Positions 33,675 to 34,842 of a stretch of DNA of 34,842 nucleotides are shown piece by piece (the stretch's first letter is position 1; each line of letters begins with the position of its first letter). This DNA comes from Chloroflexota bacterium (GTDB lineage: Bacteria; Chloroflexota; UBA4733). The translations under genes were made by a program, and so were the position numbers. The notes under the pieces were generated by a model. It was not told the origin of the DNA. It did not search any database and saw only the letters and a program-made list of their open reading frames with translations. Location: contig JAMCTA010000173.1 in assembly GCA_023381895.1 (NCBI GenBank), positions 1 through 34,842 of the forward strand. The letters run 5' to 3'.

Positions 33675-34382
33675 GTGGTTACTGCACTGGTCGTTGATGA
33701 TGAGCAACCGCTGCGTGACCTCGTCCGCACCTATCTCGAGCGTGAAGGATTCGAGGTACTGGTTGCGGTAGACGGTCCCTCAGCCGTGGACCAGGCGCGG
33801 CACCACCATCCGGCTGTCGTCATTCTCGACGTGATGCTTCCCGGATTCGATGGTATCGAGGTCTGCCGCCAATTACGGCAGTTTTCTGACACGTACGTGC
33901 TCATGCTCACGGCCCGCTCAGAGGAGATCGATAAGCTCGTCGGTCTCGCTGTCGGCGCTGACGACTATCTCACCAAGCCATTCAGCCCGCGGGAGCTGGT
34001 GGCTCGGGTGAAGGCCCTTCTGCGCCGGCCACGCTCCTTGACCGGTACCGCTACGGCAGCAGTCGCGGTTCGCGAGTTCGGAGAGCTCGTCATCGACGAG
34101 GAGCAACATCAGGTAACCAAGCGGGGCGAGGCGGTCGCGTTGACAACGAAGGAGTTCGCACTCCTCATTGCGCTTGCCTCGCAGCCCGGGCGCGTCTTCA
34201 CCCGTCTACAGCTTCTCGAGCGGGTGTGGGGAGAAGAAGCCTACGATGACCACATCGTGGACGTTCACATCGCGAACCTGCGGAAGAAGCTGGAAGAGGA
34301 CGCGGCACAGCCCCACTACGTCCAGACCGTCCGGGGCGTGGGCTACCGCTTCACTGCGGCCACCGAGCGTGCAACGAGCTGA
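33675..34382 (+). CDS. OmpR/PhoB-family response regulator
   Basis: A 235-aa two-component regulator. The receiver domain has acidic D8/D9, phospho-acceptor D52 (VVILDVMLPG), T79 and K101 (DYLTKPFSP); the C-terminal winged helix has LTTKEFALLIALASQPGRVF, the recognition helix near DDHIVDVHIANLRKKLEE, and ends VRGVGYRF. I chose GTG 33675 because GGAGGA at 33664-33669 sits 5 nt before it and the receiver begins there. No histidine kinase gene is adjacent in the window. A CTTGAN repeat array and a DUF302 gene lie immediately downstream. Confidence 0.94.
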   Translation: MVTALVVDDEQPLRDLVRTYLEREGFEVLVAVDGPSAVDQARHHHPAVVILDVMLPGFDGIEVCRQLRQFSDTYVLMLTARSEEIDKLVGLAVGADDYLTKPFSPRELVARVKALLRRPRSLTGTATAAVAVREFGELVIDEEQHQVTKRGEAVALTTKEFALLIALASQPGRVFTRLQLLERVWGEEAYDDHIVDVHIANLRKKLEEDAAQPHYVQTVRGVGYRFTAATERATS

Positions 34383-34391
34383 GCACGGCTT

Positions 34392-34431
34392 CTTGATCAC
34401 ATCTTGACCATGCTTGAACCCTCGTCTTGAC
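34392..34431 (+). promoter_or_regulatory. CTTGAN direct-repeat array, likely response-regulator sites
   Basis: Four same-strand repeats: CTTGAT (34392), CTTGAC (34403), CTTGAA (34413) and CTTGAC (34426), spaced 11, 10 and 13 bp. PhoB/OmpR-type regulators bind tandem half-sites about one helical turn apart. The array begins 9 bp after the regulator's stop codon, and the last repeat lies 12 bp before a -10-like TACTAC (34444-34449), where an activator would replace a -35. Confidence 0.55.
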
Positions 34432-34553
34432 TCAGGAGAGGCATACTACTAGTGCGAGGGTTGCTCGATACGCGCTTCCCAAGCCTCTCCAGCGACTCGT
34501 CGCTGTGATGTGCGACAGAACGAGATAGAAATAGAACAGGAGTAGCTCTCTCT

Positions 34554-34842
34554 ATGACCCGTCCACTGCCACAACGTGACTACAGCTTCAGTGCTGTGAT
34601 TGCTGCGCCCTACACAGAGGCGGTCGCCCGGGCGAAAGCAGCGCTCAAGACCGAGGGGTTTGGCGTTATTACGGAGATCGATGTCCAAGACACCATCAAG
34701 CAGAAGCTGGGGCTTGACTTCCAGCAGTACGTCATTCTCGGTGCCTGCAACCCGCGTCTGGCGCATCGGGCGCTCCAGAGCGATTTTGGCGTCGGGTTGT
34801 TGCTCCCGTGCAACGTCACCGTCTATGACAACGGTGATGGCA
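34554..34842 (+). CDS. DUF302 domain protein (partial)
   Basis: The first 96 codons of a gene that continues past the window. The peptide has the DUF302 signatures: GFGVITEIDVQDTIKQKLG, YVILGACNPRLAHRAL and GLLLPCNVTVYD. DUF302 proteins are small and soluble; their function is not established, though some are found in stress- or metal-related contexts. ATG at 34554 follows AGGAGT (34538-34543) by 10 nt. The CTTGAN array just upstream suggests control by the adjacent response regulator. Confidence 0.88.
   Translation, partial: MTRPLPQRDYSFSAVIAAPYTEAVARAKAALKTEGFGVITEIDVQDTIKQKLGLDFQQYVILGACNPRLAHRALQSDFGVGLLLPCNVTVYDNGDG

Noticed and set aside
1..34842. CRISPR arrays, tRNA or rRNA genes, insertion sequences, prophage
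   Set aside because: I saw no regularly spaced repeats, cloverleaf genes, transposase or integrase motifs, or long terminal inverted repeats in the window.

Overview
The window is a bacterial chromosome segment of fairly high G+C with many GTG and TTG starts. It reads as a Chloroflexota-type genome, possibly Thermomicrobia-like. I infer this from the ribosomal order, the zinc-binding forms of S14, S4 and L36, a c-di-AMP riboswitch and the accessory genes; 16S rRNA or protein trees would be needed to confirm it.

Positions 1-16.6 kb hold one long plus-strand translation cluster. The end of fusA is followed by a 638-bp gap and then by rpsJ-rplC-rplD-rplW-rplB-rpsS-rplV-rpsC-rplP-rpmC-rpsQ-rplN-rplX-rplE-rpsZ-rpsH-rplF-rplR-rpsE-rplO-secY-rpmJ-rpsM-rpsK-rpsD-rpoA-rplQ-truA-rplM-rpsI. 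It closes with a perfect 14-bp hairpin. Genes usually found in this cluster but missing here are tuf (between fusA and rpsJ), rpmD (between rpsE and rplO) and adk/map/infA (between secY and rpmJ). A pair of mutually exclusive hairpins precedes rpmJ, at the head of the alpha-operon part.

Positions 16.9-24.3 kb are a mixed region: an Eis-like N-acetyltransferase, a double zinc-ribbon protein, a decayed cysK (frameshift, truncation, PLP lysine changed to arginine), small unknown genes, and a minus-strand unit of an ABC exporter plus a DUF1854 protein. That unit is preceded by a clear ydaO/yuaA-class c-di-AMP riboswitch and a classic intrinsic terminator with seven Us. This is the most interesting element in the window: it predicts that an exporter/DUF1854 pair, elsewhere named for an association with cyanophycin metabolism, is switched by c-di-AMP.

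Positions 24.5-30.5 kb hold cydD-cydC-cydA-cydB, which encode a complete cytochrome bd oxidase and its CydDC assembly exporter. A possible three-way-junction RNA lies in the cydD leader.

Positions 30.7-33.5 kb carry a Gfo/Idh/MocA oxidoreductase, an antiparallel C-terminal scrap of a sugar ABC permease and a formylglycine-type sulfatase. They look like the remains of a carbohydrate-use cluster. From 33.7 kb to the end come an OmpR/PhoB-type response regulator without a neighbouring kinase, a four-copy CTTGAN direct-repeat array, and a DUF302 gene that runs off the window; together they look like a regulator-target pair.
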